NCBI GenBank assembly: GCA_963765555.1
Contig: CAVXWX010000006.1
Span: forward strand, 1-64,000
Reading direction: 5' to 3'
Source of the DNA: JL08 sp963765555
Lineage (GTDB): Bacteria; Pseudomonadota; Alphaproteobacteria; Rhodobacterales; Rhodobacteraceae
DNA length: 64,000 nucleotides
In this document: positions 9,011-17,799 of the stretch, in pieces
Layout of the letters: every line of letters starts with the position of its first letter
How positions within the stretch are numbered: position 1 is the stretch's first letter
The notes under the pieces: model-generated
Seen by the model: the letters and a program-made list of their open reading frames with translations, nothing else
What the model was told of the DNA's origin: nothing
Database searches by the model: none
Position numbers and translations under genes: made by a program

Positions 9011-10018
9011 TCAGCCCGCGTAAAATCTGACATAGCGAATGACCACCGGTCCGACCGTCAACATGATAAGGGCCGGTAACATAAGCGACGCAAGTACGCG
9101 GACATTTTGACCGGTAATTTGTTGGCCATTTCCTGAGCCTTCATTTCCCGGTAGTCGCGCAATTCGTTGGCATATGTCGTGAGCGCCGAGGACATGCTTG
9201 TTCCAAATTGCATGGATTGTTGAACGACATTCGCAAATGATCGCACTGTTTCAACGCCCGTTCTGTTGGCCATGTCATGCATCGCGGCATCACGCGCACG
9301 TCCAGCCTGAACCTGGAGTTGAACATTCAGAAACTCAAACGCGATTTCCGGTGACACGTTTGCCAATTCATTGCCCACACGGGTCATCGCGGAATCAAAC
9401 CCAAGCCCCGTTTCAACCGAGATTTGCATCAGGTCAAGCGCATTTGGAAAGCCCTCTTCGATGCGCCTCTTGCGTTCGGTGACGCGGGCATTCAACCAGT
9501 ACAATCGGAAGGAAATAGCCGGCGCCAACCAAAACCGTGATCAGCTGAAACACCTGAAAACTGCTAAGCTGGAGCACATATGTTTGAAAGCCCGAAGGGC
9601 AAGGCCATGCCAGGCGTTTTCGCCACAAGAATGATTGTCAGCAGTGTTCCAGGCAGGATCAAGCCCAGGAACACACGGACCATGGTGAAATTGCGCAAGG
9701 CTGTCGGCCCCGGTCAATCCGCCTTGCGCCAGTTTGAGCTGCAGGGCCGAACGCTCTTCCTCGATCGCCCGGAATAAACGATTTCATAAAGGCGCCCGGA
9801 TCTTTACTCGGGGCTTTCAAAATGGCTTTGTTCTGTCGATTTGCGCGCCTGCTGTCGATGGTGATTGCGGCCATGCGTTCGACTGCGACGTTCTTTTTCA
9901 TCAGAAATGAAGCGATGCCAAAAAAGGTCATCAACGCGCCTAGGCTGATGCCAGAAATCATCAGGATTTCAGAAGATATACCAAGTTGCCGCGAAATCAG
10001 GTCGAGTTGATCAATCAT
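9011..10018 (-). CDS. tadC: Tad pilus inner-membrane protein TadC, frameshifted
   Basis: A platform-like inner-membrane protein of the Tad secretion system (GspF/T2SSF fold), partner of TadB. The N-terminal piece (MIDQLDLISRQLGISSEILM) begins at 10018. The conserved core (GFPNALDLMQISVETGLGFD, then FEFLNVQLQVQAGRARDAAM) is in a different frame. The true C-terminus, a hydrophobic stretch ending VVIRYVRFYAG, lies in yet another frame with its stop at 9011. At least four single-base shifts are needed between 9090 and 9780. The total span of about 335 codons is the normal TadC length, so sequencing indels are more likely than gradual decay. It lies 15 bp after tadB. Confidence 0.78.
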
Positions 10019-10033
10019 GTGGAATCTCCTGAA

Positions 10034-11005
10034 TCAAATACGAAAATTGACGAGTTTACGCAGAACTAGAAAATTCAGAACTGTCAGTAAGATGATCGCG
10101 GTCGCCATCGGCATGAACATAGGATCTTCGTAAACGCCACCGTAATAGCTGGGGGTGGACACCGCAGTGAAGCCGAAAATAAAGACTGGCAGCGAGGAAA
10201 GGAACCATGCTGACAGGCGACCTTCGGAAGAAATGGCAAGTATCTTGCGGCGCATGGCGATGCGTTTGCGGATCACATCCGACAAAGTCTGAATGACGCT
10301 GGACAAGTCTCCGCCGGTACCATGTTGAATACCGATGCTGGCGGATAGATAGTTTATGTCCTCGAGTTCGACACGGTCGGAAAACTCCTTGAAAGCATCG
10401 GTCAAATCATCACCGAAACTGACCTGATCGAAAACAATGCCGAATTGCGAAGCGATCGGGTCGGTCATTTCCTCGGCCACCGCTCCGATCGAGGTATTCA
10501 GGGGATGCCCTACACGCAGGCCGCGCGCCATCAGATCCAATGCATCAGGCAATTGACGAAGTAGCGCATCAGATCGCTTGTTACGCGCTTGATGCACTAC
10601 GGTCAGCGGCAGAACAAAGCCAACCAACAGGGAAATCATAAACGCAAAAAGGGGTTTCGTGACGGTCAGACAACCGATCACACTGACCATCCAAAGCGCG
10701 AGGCAAAGGAAAACAAACTGCAACGCAGAAATGGAAAATCCGGCTTGAAGCAAAAGGCGGGGCAGGTTTCCGACAAAGGGCAGGCGTGTTAGAAGGCCAC
10801 CTTTTTCACGGGGTTTCAATACGTCCAGCAATTCCGCCGTGGACATGCCACGGGCTATCATTTTCATCCGGCGGTTTTTGGCTTCGGAGCGGTTTTCGCG
10901 GTGACTGAACAATTGCACAGCACCGGAAATCGCCAGCAGTACCCCCATGACGAGAGTTGTGTAAATCACGTAAGTCGTGTCGATGTTTTGCAGCTGAAAT
11001 TCCAT
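10034..11005 (-). CDS. tadB: Tad pilus inner-membrane protein TadB
   Basis: A 323-residue inner-membrane platform protein of the Flp/Tad system with a T2SSF (GspF-like) domain. Hydrophobic segments lie near residues 10-30, about 105-140, and at the C-terminus (LSSLPVFIFGFTAVSTP and ATAIILLTVLNFLVLRKLVN). The conserved core LLRQLPDALDLMARGLRVGH leads into QFGIVFDQVSFGDDLTDAF and GIQHGTGGDLSSVIQTLSDV. Its start overlaps the tadA stop by one base (TGATG), so translation is probably coupled. TadB and TadC are thought to link the TadA ATPase to pilin assembly. Confidence 0.9.
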   Translation of the reverse strand: MEFQLQNIDTTYVIYTTLVMGVLLAISGAVQLFSHRENRSEAKNRRMKMIARGMSTAELLDVLKPREKGGLLTRLPFVGNLPRLLLQAGFSISALQFVFLCLALWMVSVIGCLTVTKPLFAFMISLLVGFVLPLTVVHQARNKRSDALLRQLPDALDLMARGLRVGHPLNTSIGAVAEEMTDPIASQFGIVFDQVSFGDDLTDAFKEFSDRVELEDINYLSASIGIQHGTGGDLSSVIQTLSDVIRKRIAMRRKILAISSEGRLSAWFLSSLPVFIFGFTAVSTPSYYGGVYEDPMFMPMATAIILLTVLNFLVLRKLVNFRI

Positions 11006-12399
11006 CAGGTCGTCCTCCGGGACATGAACGTTGTCGGGGCGATATCGACACCGGCAGCCATCAGCTGATCAATGCAGCTGGGTCGTATTCCGGTCGGAAC
11101 GAACTCTCCCAATATTTCGTCGTCTTCCGATTTACCTGTCTTCTGGAAAACAAAGATGTCTTGCAAAGTGATGATATCACCTTCCATGCCGGTGATTTCG
11201 GAAATGCTCATTACGCGCCGTTTGCCATCTGCAAGGCGCGACAACTGGACGATAAAGTTGATACCCGATGCAACCTGCGCCCGAATAGCGGACAGCGGAA
11301 GATCCATGCCGATCATCGACACCATCTGCTCGATCCTGCCCATTGCATCACGGGCAGAATTCGCGTGCACGGTCGTCATTGAACCATCGTGCCCGGTGTT
11401 CATGGCTTGCAACATGTCAAACGATTCCGCGCCCCGGACTTCGCCGACAATGATGCGGTCAGGGCGCATCCGCAGGGCATTTCGAACCAGATCGCGTTGC
11501 ATTACCGCCCCGGTGCCGGACGGGTTGGCAGGGCGGGTTTCCAGACGCACGACATGTTCCTGCTGTAACTGAAGCTCCGCGGCATCCTCAATCGTTACAA
11601 CACGGGAACGCGGGTCGATTTTGTGCGACATCGCGTTCAGCATCGTGGTTTTTCCGGAACCTGTTCCGCCCGAAATCAGCACGTTCATTCGCGCTTCGAC
11701 CAGTGCTTCAAGGAAACGTGCTGCATCTTCCGACAATGCCTTGCTTTCAATCAGGCGCGCCATAGTCAGGGGCGTACGCGAAAACTTGCGGATGGAGATT
11801 GATGGCCCGTCGATAGCGCAGGGACGAATAATTGCGTTGACGCGACTGCCATCCTCAAGACGCGCATCAACCCAGGGATTGCTTTCATCGATACGCCGAC
11901 CGACGCGCGATACGATCTTGTCTATGATGCGCAGCAGGTGTTTTTCGTCGCGAAACCTTGTTCCGGTCCTCTCCAGAATGCCCTTGCGTTCAACAAAGAC
12001 GTTCTTGTGCCCGTTGACCAGAATGTCATCAACAGTCGGGTCAGCAAGCAAAGGCTCAAGCGGTCCAAGGCCCAGAACCTCGTGCATCAGTTCATTTACA
12101 ATACGTTTGAACTCTTCCGATCGTACCGGTTTATTCTCTTGCGCCAGAAAATCACTGACAAGATTGGCAACTTCGCGGCGCAATTCATCGGGCAAGACCT
12201 TGTCGATGATCGAGAAATTCAAACGATCAAGCAGCGCATCATGCAGTTGGCTTTTCAGCTCGAGAAATTCGATCAGTTCCTGTTGATCCGAAGCTGCTTT
12301 TTCCTGCGCTGCGATTACCTTGGAATCTTGCGGGGCCAATGGCACAACATTGCTGTTGGCGTTTTCATCAGCTGAGTTTCTGGAAAAATTTTTAAACAT
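11005..12399 (-). CDS. tadA: Tad pilus assembly ATPase TadA/CpaF
   Basis: A 464-residue secretion ATPase of the VirB11/GspE superfamily that powers Flp pilus assembly at the inner membrane. The Walker A motif is GGTGSGKTTMLNAM and the Asp box is VVTIEDAAELQL. The Walker B region is VGEVRGAESFDML, followed by the His box GHDGSMTTVHANS. The N-terminal domain starts MFKNFSRNSADENANSN. The ATG at 12399 is chosen because an AGGGGA ribosome site precedes it; a longer frame reaches 12444 inside tadZ. tadZ stops 13 bp upstream and tadB starts at the stop codon, giving a tight operon. Confidence 0.93.
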   Translation of the reverse strand: MFKNFSRNSADENANSNVVPLAPQDSKVIAAQEKAASDQQELIEFLELKSQLHDALLDRLNFSIIDKVLPDELRREVANLVSDFLAQENKPVRSEEFKRIVNELMHEVLGLGPLEPLLADPTVDDILVNGHKNVFVERKGILERTGTRFRDEKHLLRIIDKIVSRVGRRIDESNPWVDARLEDGSRVNAIIRPCAIDGPSISIRKFSRTPLTMARLIESKALSEDAARFLEALVEARMNVLISGGTGSGKTTMLNAMSHKIDPRSRVVTIEDAAELQLQQEHVVRLETRPANPSGTGAVMQRDLVRNALRMRPDRIIVGEVRGAESFDMLQAMNTGHDGSMTTVHANSARDAMGRIEQMVSMIGMDLPLSAIRAQVASGINFIVQLSRLADGKRRVMSISEITGMEGDIITLQDIFVFQKTGKSEDDEILGEFVPTGIRPSCIDQLMAAGVDIAPTTFMSRRTT

Positions 12400-12412
12400 G
12401 CTGAGGTATCCC

Positions 12413-13630
12413 CTAGTGTGTTGATTTTGTTTGAGGCCGAGCATCTGACAGATCGCAAATCATACGTTTCGCGATGCGTTTGATGCCTTTACTCAGCGAA
12501 GAACCACCCGCGGCCTTTGATAAAGGTTCACCACGGTCGACAGCTTCACGCGCAGCTTTGGGATGATATGGAACCCAATGCCGGAACGGGCGTTCCAGCA
12601 CTTTGGACGCTTCGGAATGGTGTTTTCCCATAACCAAGGGTTTGGCTTCGTGGTTAATCACGATTTCGATTTGCAACGCCAGATTGTCCTCGGTGTAAAA
12701 ATCGATCAAACGCCGCGCCTGCCGGATGGACGGGACCGAACTGTCAGTGACCATCAACATGCGGTCGCTTGCTTCCAGCACCGGGGCGACCCATTCAACC
12801 AGCGCGTGCGGCAGGTCCACCACCACATAGTCAAACTCGCTTTTCAGAATACTCAACAGGGCCGCAACTTGCGATTTTTGCAGCGCTTCCAAAGGGGCGA
12901 TCCGCGCCGGCGCTGTCAGTACCGAAAGGCCCGTGTTCAGATGTTTCATGCTTTGGTTCAGAAACGTGGAGTCCGGGGCATCTCCATTCACCGCAAGCTG
13001 GTAAAGCGCATCGCTCGCTTCCAGATCCAGAAAGCTGCTGATCGCGCCGAATTGCAGGTCAAGGTCGATCAGAGCCACCTTGTTTTGCGACGTTTTTTTC
13101 AGAACACCCGTGCGTTCCAGCAATTGATCCGCAAGGTTCACCGCCAGTGTCGTTGCGCCGACACCGCCGCGGGCTTGTGCAATGCAGATTACTTTTCCCT
13201 CGTTTCCGCCGCTACCTGGCTGCTTTGCATCGGTCGCGCTCAATGCGCGCGAAAAACGGCCAATCTGACTTTGAAGCTCGATTGTTGTTATGTCATCCGA
13301 AAGGACTTCGTTCACGCCGGCCCGTGTAAGGCGTTGAACATCAGACAATGTTGTCTTTCCGTCGGAAAGCGCGAGAATGTACGCGCGCCCGTTGCTGCAA
13401 AGTTTCAGGTTTTCAAGCGCTTGGATATCGTTTTCTGTTACATTTTCCGTTCTGAAAATGACCAGATCATTGCTGCCGGCAAGGGCGCTTGCCTGGCCGT
13501 TCATCTCGGACAGGGTCGCGGCGCATTCCTTGAAATCCAGAGACGGATCGGCGGCAAGCATTGCACTGATTTCCGATGTCTTTTGCGGATCGTTCGAGAT
13601 CAGGACAATAGATGTTTTTCCCGTACTCAT
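12413..13630 (-). CDS. tadZ: Pilus assembly protein TadZ/CpaE (MinD/ParA-like)
   Basis: A 405-residue protein with an atypical receiver-like N-terminal domain (about 1-135) and a MinD/ParA-type ATPase domain. The deviant Walker A near residue 150 reads ARGGVGATTLAVN. Both signature lysines are replaced (by Arg and Ala), as often seen in CpaE/TadZ, where ATP hydrolysis may be weak or lost. The Walker-B-like segment ALIDLDLQFG and the switch region VVVDLPHALVEW follow. TadZ localises the pilus machine, often to a pole. It lies 22 bp after the second TadE-type gene and just upstream of tadA. Confidence 0.9.
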   Translation of the reverse strand: MSTGKTSIVLISNDPQKTSEISAMLAADPSLDFKECAATLSEMNGQASALAGSNDLVIFRTENVTENDIQALENLKLCSNGRAYILALSDGKTTLSDVQRLTRAGVNEVLSDDITTIELQSQIGRFSRALSATDAKQPGSGGNEGKVICIAQARGGVGATTLAVNLADQLLERTGVLKKTSQNKVALIDLDLQFGAISSFLDLEASDALYQLAVNGDAPDSTFLNQSMKHLNTGLSVLTAPARIAPLEALQKSQVAALLSILKSEFDYVVVDLPHALVEWVAPVLEASDRMLMVTDSSVPSIRQARRLIDFYTEDNLALQIEIVINHEAKPLVMGKHHSEASKVLERPFRHWVPYHPKAAREAVDRGEPLSKAAGGSSLSKGIKRIAKRMICDLSDARPQTKSTH

Positions 13631-13652
13631 CGTTTATTTCCTTTCGTCCGTT

Positions 13653-14309
13653 TCATCCGTTGTCCCCGATGTCGAGATCTTCGGCTGGCAAAGATACACT
13701 CATGGTAGGGAAGGGGATGTCGGCCCCCAATGTGCCGCTCGCAGTGGCGCCGGTTAGCCCAACCAGTGCCCCCAGAGGCGAGACGAATTCGAAGTTCAGG
13801 TTTTGTAGTTCAACCGTCACAACCGGCACATAGGGGCCACCTAAAAAGCCCATGTTCGGGTCCTGGGTGTAGATGAACCTCAAATTTCCCACGGTGGCAT
13901 TGTTCGGCAGTGCGCCGCGGATCAGCGCCCAGATTTCATTGGAAGTGGCGTTCGCAGTCGTGCCGGAGCATTGAACAGTGGCTTCGGCTGCGCAAATATT
14001 GGCTCCAGCGCTACATGACGTGCCGAATGCGGGTGGCGGCACTGGCGCACCAGAACTGGGACGCTGGTAGAACAGGGGAACCGATGCACAGGCCGGCGCG
14101 CGAACGGCTGCGACACGGGCCGCAACCTGCATCGCTTTTTCGGCCGTCACATAATGGAATGCCATCCGGCCAAAATCTATCAACCCAAAGAAAAGCAAAA
14201 GGAAAAGCGGCATGACGACGGCCAGCTCTACAACTGTCGTACCGTTTTCGTCGCGTTCGAAGCGACGCAGCAGCATCTGCAAGCGGATCTGAAGCGGGCC
14301 GTGTTTCAT
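13653..14309 (-). CDS. TadE-type pseudopilin
   Basis: 218 residues with one N-terminal membrane helix. The prepilin-like motif is DENGTTVVELAVVMPLFLLL, in which processing would fall after Gly with Glu at position +5. A periplasmic domain with several cysteines follows (ACASVPL, SCSAGANICAAEATVQC). TadE/TadF proteins are minor pseudopilins processed by the TadV peptidase. The start overlaps the stop of the preceding TadE/F gene by ATGA, so the two are translationally coupled. Gene symbols are not assigned because this locus has two similar genes. Confidence 0.82.
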   Translation of the reverse strand: MKHGPLQIRLQMLLRRFERDENGTTVVELAVVMPLFLLLFFGLIDFGRMAFHYVTAEKAMQVAARVAAVRAPACASVPLFYQRPSSGAPVPPPAFGTSCSAGANICAAEATVQCSGTTANATSNEIWALIRGALPNNATVGNLRFIYTQDPNMGFLGGPYVPVVTVELQNLNFEFVSPLGALVGLTGATASGTLGADIPFPTMSVSLPAEDLDIGDNG

Positions 14310-14809
14310 GTGCCAAAAACCTTGCTCTGGTCCCTGACTGTCTTTGTCAGCGAGTTAAGGCTTTGACCGTTCAGAGTGAACAAGCCGGCCAAGGGGAAGG
14401 TGATTGTCATTTCCACCTGAACCTGAACCACAGGCGCGGGCGAAACACGGAACGTACCTGCGGTGCAGGACAAGCTGGGGGTAACAGAATTGATCGTAAT
14501 GCCTGCGGGAAAGATCGAATTACCGTCAAGCGTGTCCTTTACGATTGTGGTCAATTTCGGTGTGTAAGTTGAAACCGCAGTTCCACCGCCGCAGATGTTG
14601 GCGGGGGCCACACGCGCCAGATAACGGGCCGCATCTCTTACACCTGCATTGACACTTTGATAGGACCACATCAGTCGACCGCCTTCGATGATCATGGCGA
14701 ACACCAAAAGAAGCATCGGCAGCAGGATTGCAAATTCAACCAGGGCAGCGCCAGAATCATCCCTGAACAGGGCTGCGCGCAAGCGGCGATATGTTGAAAC
14801 CTGGCTCAT
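14306..14809 (-). CDS. TadE/TadF-type pseudopilin
   Basis: 167 residues with the short N-terminal prepilin-like segment DDSGAALVEFAILLPMLLLV (Gly before the cut, Glu at +5, then a hydrophobic helix) and a small periplasmic domain containing CGGG and LSCTAG cysteines. It probably acts with the neighbouring TadE-type protein as a minor pilin or assembly factor. ATGA overlaps join it to the genes on both sides (14806-14809 and 14306-14309), making a translationally coupled trio with the TadG-like gene. Confidence 0.82.
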   Translation of the reverse strand: MSQVSTYRRLRAALFRDDSGAALVEFAILLPMLLLVFAMIIEGGRLMWSYQSVNAGVRDAARYLARVAPANICGGGTAVSTYTPKLTTIVKDTLDGNSIFPAGITINSVTPSLSCTAGTFRVSPAPVVQVQVEMTITFPLAGLFTLNGQSLNSLTKTVRDQSKVFGT

Positions 14810-16275
14810 CTGTAGAGTTGCACCACATCGCGGAAAATACCCGCAGGGCTTCCTGATCCGCCGCCCAGACCACCGGCGGTGCCAATGATTTCACCCCAGA
14901 TGTCAAGCTGCGGTGGCGAAGTTCCGTCGTCACCGACAGGTTCGGTCAGAAAGATTTTGAAGAATTCCTTGACCGGAACATTGGTGGCTGCACCCTGAAT
15001 GGAATGCGCTGCGCAATCGATACCTGCGGCAATCACGACACGGCGGTCAGGGTCCGCGCTTTGATTGTTCGAACACATCGGACGTCCCGTTTCGGAAAGA
15101 CCGGACAGGATGTCACTGCTTGATCCGCCCCCGCCCGCAGCCGCGATTTCCGCCAGGTAGTAGGCGTAGCGGGTTGTTGCTGCGGCTGCGGCAGCACTTG
15201 GATGTACACCGCCGTAATTGGTATTGACGTAAACGTCGCGCCCGTTTGCCCAGACGCCGGTTCCGAAACGATCGCACGTGCCATCGCCAAAGCAATCGTC
15301 GCGGGGCAAACCAACGGTATCCGTCGAAATCTCTTCGTTCTGACCGATGCAGGAGCCACCACCTTTCGGGACTATTCCCTTGATCACATTCGGTGCCGGT
15401 GCATAATCGGGATCGTTCTTTTTGCCGTTCATGATCGATTTGTAGATATCGAAGCGGATGTTAAAGATTGCGTCTTCGATCCCGACTTTCTGACCGGGTT
15501 CGATGTCTACGCCGCGAATGTTGAAGCATTGCGTGACGCCGCCGATGGCCCCCAAAAGACAGGCATCCAGCTTGACGCCGTTCAGGCCGGCACAGGGACC
15601 ATCCGGATCCACCTTGATTTTGTTCGGGTCAAGAAATCCGAACGCACCCGGCGCCCAGGCGGCACCATTTCCGCCCGTGCGCAGACGGATCATTTTGCCC
15701 TTGTTGGCTTCGGCCTTATAGCTGGGCGAGGGCAGGCAGAACATCAAAGGCGTGACGTCACAGGCATATTGGGTAAAGCCCGCGACTGCATAGGCGGATG
15801 CCACGTTATTAGGCCCAGCGTTCCCTGTCAGCGCGCTGAAGGCTGCCGCAAATGTCAGTTCGACCGTGCTGTTGTTCACGACGACATGTGCGTAAATCGC
15901 GTCCTGCGCATCGGTGGTTGTTGCGTTCAGCGCGCCCGTATCGCTTGCAGGAAGGTCCGAGAGGAAAGTCAGCGTGTAATCGGCTGCACCATTCAGAGTG
16001 GCCCCGCCTGTGCCGTAGGTCTTGCGATCCGAGATAAGAGTTGCGGCGTTTGTGGCGCGGGTGATGGCGTCGGGCTGCCCGTCCAGTTCGCCTGCCGCAG
16101 CCAGCGCGACACTGTCTGCATAGGCTTGCAACTCGGTGCGCGTAACCGCGACACGGCCAATGTCGAAGGACATTGCAACAATGCCGAACAACACTGCAAA
16201 GGAGACACCCCAGATGATCAGCATCGTGCCGGATTCATCTGAGCGAAGCTCTTTTATGGATCGCAGGGTTGGCAT
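14806..16275 (-). CDS. TadG-like pilus assembly protein
   Basis: 489 residues with an N-terminal TadE/G-like helix (DESGTMLIIWGVSFAVLFGI) and a TadG-type segment with LQAYADSVALAAAGELDG, which is conserved in the putative Flp pilus-assembly TadE/G-like family. The long periplasmic part has paired cysteines and resembles a weak von Willebrand/TadG adhesin-like domain, but no MIDAS motif is obvious. It starts 48 bp after rcpC and overlaps the next TadE/F gene by four bases. It is likely anchored in the inner membrane and exposed to the periplasm. Confidence 0.8.
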   Translation of the reverse strand: MPTLRSIKELRSDESGTMLIIWGVSFAVLFGIVAMSFDIGRVAVTRTELQAYADSVALAAAGELDGQPDAITRATNAATLISDRKTYGTGGATLNGAADYTLTFLSDLPASDTGALNATTTDAQDAIYAHVVVNNSTVELTFAAAFSALTGNAGPNNVASAYAVAGFTQYACDVTPLMFCLPSPSYKAEANKGKMIRLRTGGNGAAWAPGAFGFLDPNKIKVDPDGPCAGLNGVKLDACLLGAIGGVTQCFNIRGVDIEPGQKVGIEDAIFNIRFDIYKSIMNGKKNDPDYAPAPNVIKGIVPKGGGSCIGQNEEISTDTVGLPRDDCFGDGTCDRFGTGVWANGRDVYVNTNYGGVHPSAAAAAATTRYAYYLAEIAAAGGGGSSSDILSGLSETGRPMCSNNQSADPDRRVVIAAGIDCAAHSIQGAATNVPVKEFFKIFLTEPVGDDGTSPPQLDIWGEIIGTAGGLGGGSGSPAGIFRDVVQLYR

Positions 16276-16323
16276 GACATTTCCTCGGATGTGCTGTCAG
16301 GGTTCAGATGTGAAATGCTGTAC

Positions 16324-17127
16324 TCAGTTGATCTCGGATACGGACACTTCTGTGCCTCGGCGCACGATAATGGTCTTGATCGGTACGGATTCCGGAACCG
16401 GAGACAAATCGCGCATGACATCGCTCAGGCGAATGGACTCAAGAGGCACATCCTCGGACGCCTCAAGCGTGCGCAACGTCAGACTGAGCGTTCCAGCTTC
16501 CTGTGCCAGCGCAAGGCGTTGACCTTGCTCGGGAGTAACTTCGACGGTTACAGTCCGCGCGATTTCGGGTGCATCACTGCGTTCGTCTGCATCCTGATCA
16601 ACGCCAATGATACGAGCGTTTTGCAGGATAGTTACGGTGCGCAAACTCTCCTGACGGCCTTGCGTCAGCAATACGTCTACGAAATCTCCGGGAGTCACAA
16701 AACCACCAACGGCGGTGGCGGCGCTGACCTCGATCGCCATGGCGCGGTGATTGGCGGCAAGTGTCTGAACGATAGTGACTTTTTCACCAAAGTCAGAGAC
16801 CTGGCTCGCGCGCACAAGTTCGCCCTGCGAAATGGCGCGACGGGCGCGACGTGGCTGATCGCCGGGATCGGGCAGCAGGTCTTCATACCCGGCAAATGTA
16901 TTGGCCGGGACCGCGTCGCGTGGCCATGCAATCGTGCTCAACATGTGGCCTTCAATGGCCTGACCGAAAACGATGTCCTGACTGGCGACAACAACGTGAA
17001 CCAGCGCACTTTCTTCGTTCACCGAAACACTGGATTTTTGATTGGCGAAATATTCGTTCGCCATGAAGGCGGATCCGCCAGCAACTGTCAGCCCCATTAC
17101 GACGGTTAGAAGGGAAGAAAAACGCAT
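16324..17127 (-). CDS. cpaB: Flp pilus assembly protein RcpC/CpaB
   Basis: 267 residues. An N-terminal membrane anchor (LLTVVMGLTVAGGSAFMANE) is followed by a SAF domain (VVVASQDIVFGQAIEGHMLS) and a RcpC domain (GDFVDVLLTQG, then ILQNARIIGVDQDADE, then VEVTPEQGQRLALAQEAGTL). CpaB/RcpC acts in the periplasm beside the secretin and may bind peptidoglycan. In most tad loci the secretin gene follows immediately; here a TadG-like gene follows instead. It lies 321 bp after flp. Confidence 0.9.
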   Translation of the reverse strand: MRFSSLLTVVMGLTVAGGSAFMANEYFANQKSSVSVNEESALVHVVVASQDIVFGQAIEGHMLSTIAWPRDAVPANTFAGYEDLLPDPGDQPRRARRAISQGELVRASQVSDFGEKVTIVQTLAANHRAMAIEVSAATAVGGFVTPGDFVDVLLTQGRQESLRTVTILQNARIIGVDQDADERSDAPEIARTVTVEVTPEQGQRLALAQEAGTLSLTLRTLEASEDVPLESIRLSDVMRDLSPVPESVPIKTIIVRRGTEVSVSEIN

Positions 17128-17373
17128 GGTAAACTCCTTTTTGAACCACCTGGAAGGGCGGGATGAATGCAGAAGCGATAATCAGTTGACCTGCTGTTTC
17201 ACGCGCTGATCACTGACCAAGTAAGGCCCCTGCAAACAAAAGTGAGACATAGAGCAGGACGCAATATTCAATGGAAACAGCGGTTTGATGTTGCGTCGCG
17301 CAACGGATTAACAATTTTGCCAATTTGCTTGCCATCTTTGCCTGACTCCTATGCCAGAAATCGGGGGGGATTT

Positions 17374-17400
17374 GCCGTGGTCACGCGGTGCGACCACGGC
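17374..17400 (-). promoter_or_regulatory. Hairpin between flp and cpaB
   Basis: A perfect 9-bp inverted repeat (GCCGTGGTC at 17374-17382, GACCACGGC at 17392-17400, 9-nt loop) lies 49 bp after the flp stop. No long T-run follows on the minus strand, so it is more likely an attenuator or an mRNA-stabilising end than a full terminator. Such a structure would allow flp, the major pilin gene, to be expressed above the assembly genes. The rest of the 17128-17448 gap shows no gene. Confidence 0.55.
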
Positions 17401-17448
17401 ATAGTGTTTATCCTTGATGCGAAGAGTGTTCGCTTGACCCCAAAGACC

Positions 17449-17628
17449 TTAGTTTGGCATTGCGGTGCCAGCAGCACCCATCGCCACGCCAATCTCACCA
17501 CCCAGCAGGGTAAGGGCGCCCGCGCCCAAAGTGACAGCAAGCGCGATTGCGATACCGTATTCGACAAGCGTGACACCACGTTCATCGGATTTGAAAGAAA
17601 TGATCGTTTTGAGAATAAAATCCTGCAT
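17449..17628 (-). CDS. flp: Flp/Fap-type major pilin
   Basis: A 59-residue pilin. The start (MQDFILKTIISFKSDERG) is a short basic leader ending in Gly, followed by VTLVEYGIAIALAVTLGAGA. This is the diagnostic Flp motif with Glu and Tyr at positions +5 and +6 after the cleavage site and a hydrophobic helix. The C-terminus is a short Gly/Ala-rich stretch ending at TAA. A GGAG ribosome site precedes the ATG. It is the first gene of the tad cluster, transcribed leftward, and the substrate of TadV. Confidence 0.93.
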   Translation of the reverse strand: MQDFILKTIISFKSDERGVTLVEYGIAIALAVTLGAGALTLLGGEIGVAMGAAGTAMPN

Positions 17629-17650
17629 TGGTAACTCCTACTAAGTTGAT

Positions 17651-17684
17651 ATGTCGGGAAGAATATGAATGGTGCCCCCGACAT
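17651..17684 (-). promoter_or_regulatory. Inverted repeat in the flp leader
   Basis: ATGTCGGG (17651-17658) and CCCGACAT (17677-17684) form a perfect 8-bp inverted repeat with an 18-nt spacer, starting 22 bp upstream of the flp ATG. In RNA it would form a leader stem-loop just before the ribosome site; in DNA it could be an operator. A TTGTCA -35-like sequence occurs upstream on the minus strand, but I see no confident -10. Confidence 0.5.
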
Positions 17685-17799
17685 CTTTCAGCGGCCAAAC
17701 AAAGTGTTGACAACCTTTCACCACATTATGGTCACAATTGGCCCCCTACATCGTCCAAACAGACAGAAATCACCCGCATAGGTTGTAGTTTTCATCGCT

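Noticed and set aside
12563..13708. 381-codon plus-strand ORF opposite tadZ
   Set aside because: It is the antisense of a clear TadZ gene and its protein has no recognisable fold. The same applies to long antisense ORFs at 15202-16242 and 39219-40781.
17670..17679. TGGTGCCCCC, identical to 10 bp at the 3' end of tRNA-Thr, as a possible att site
   Set aside because: The match is only 10 bp, does not extend into the tRNA T arm, and falls inside the flp leader inverted repeat. Chance is likely.
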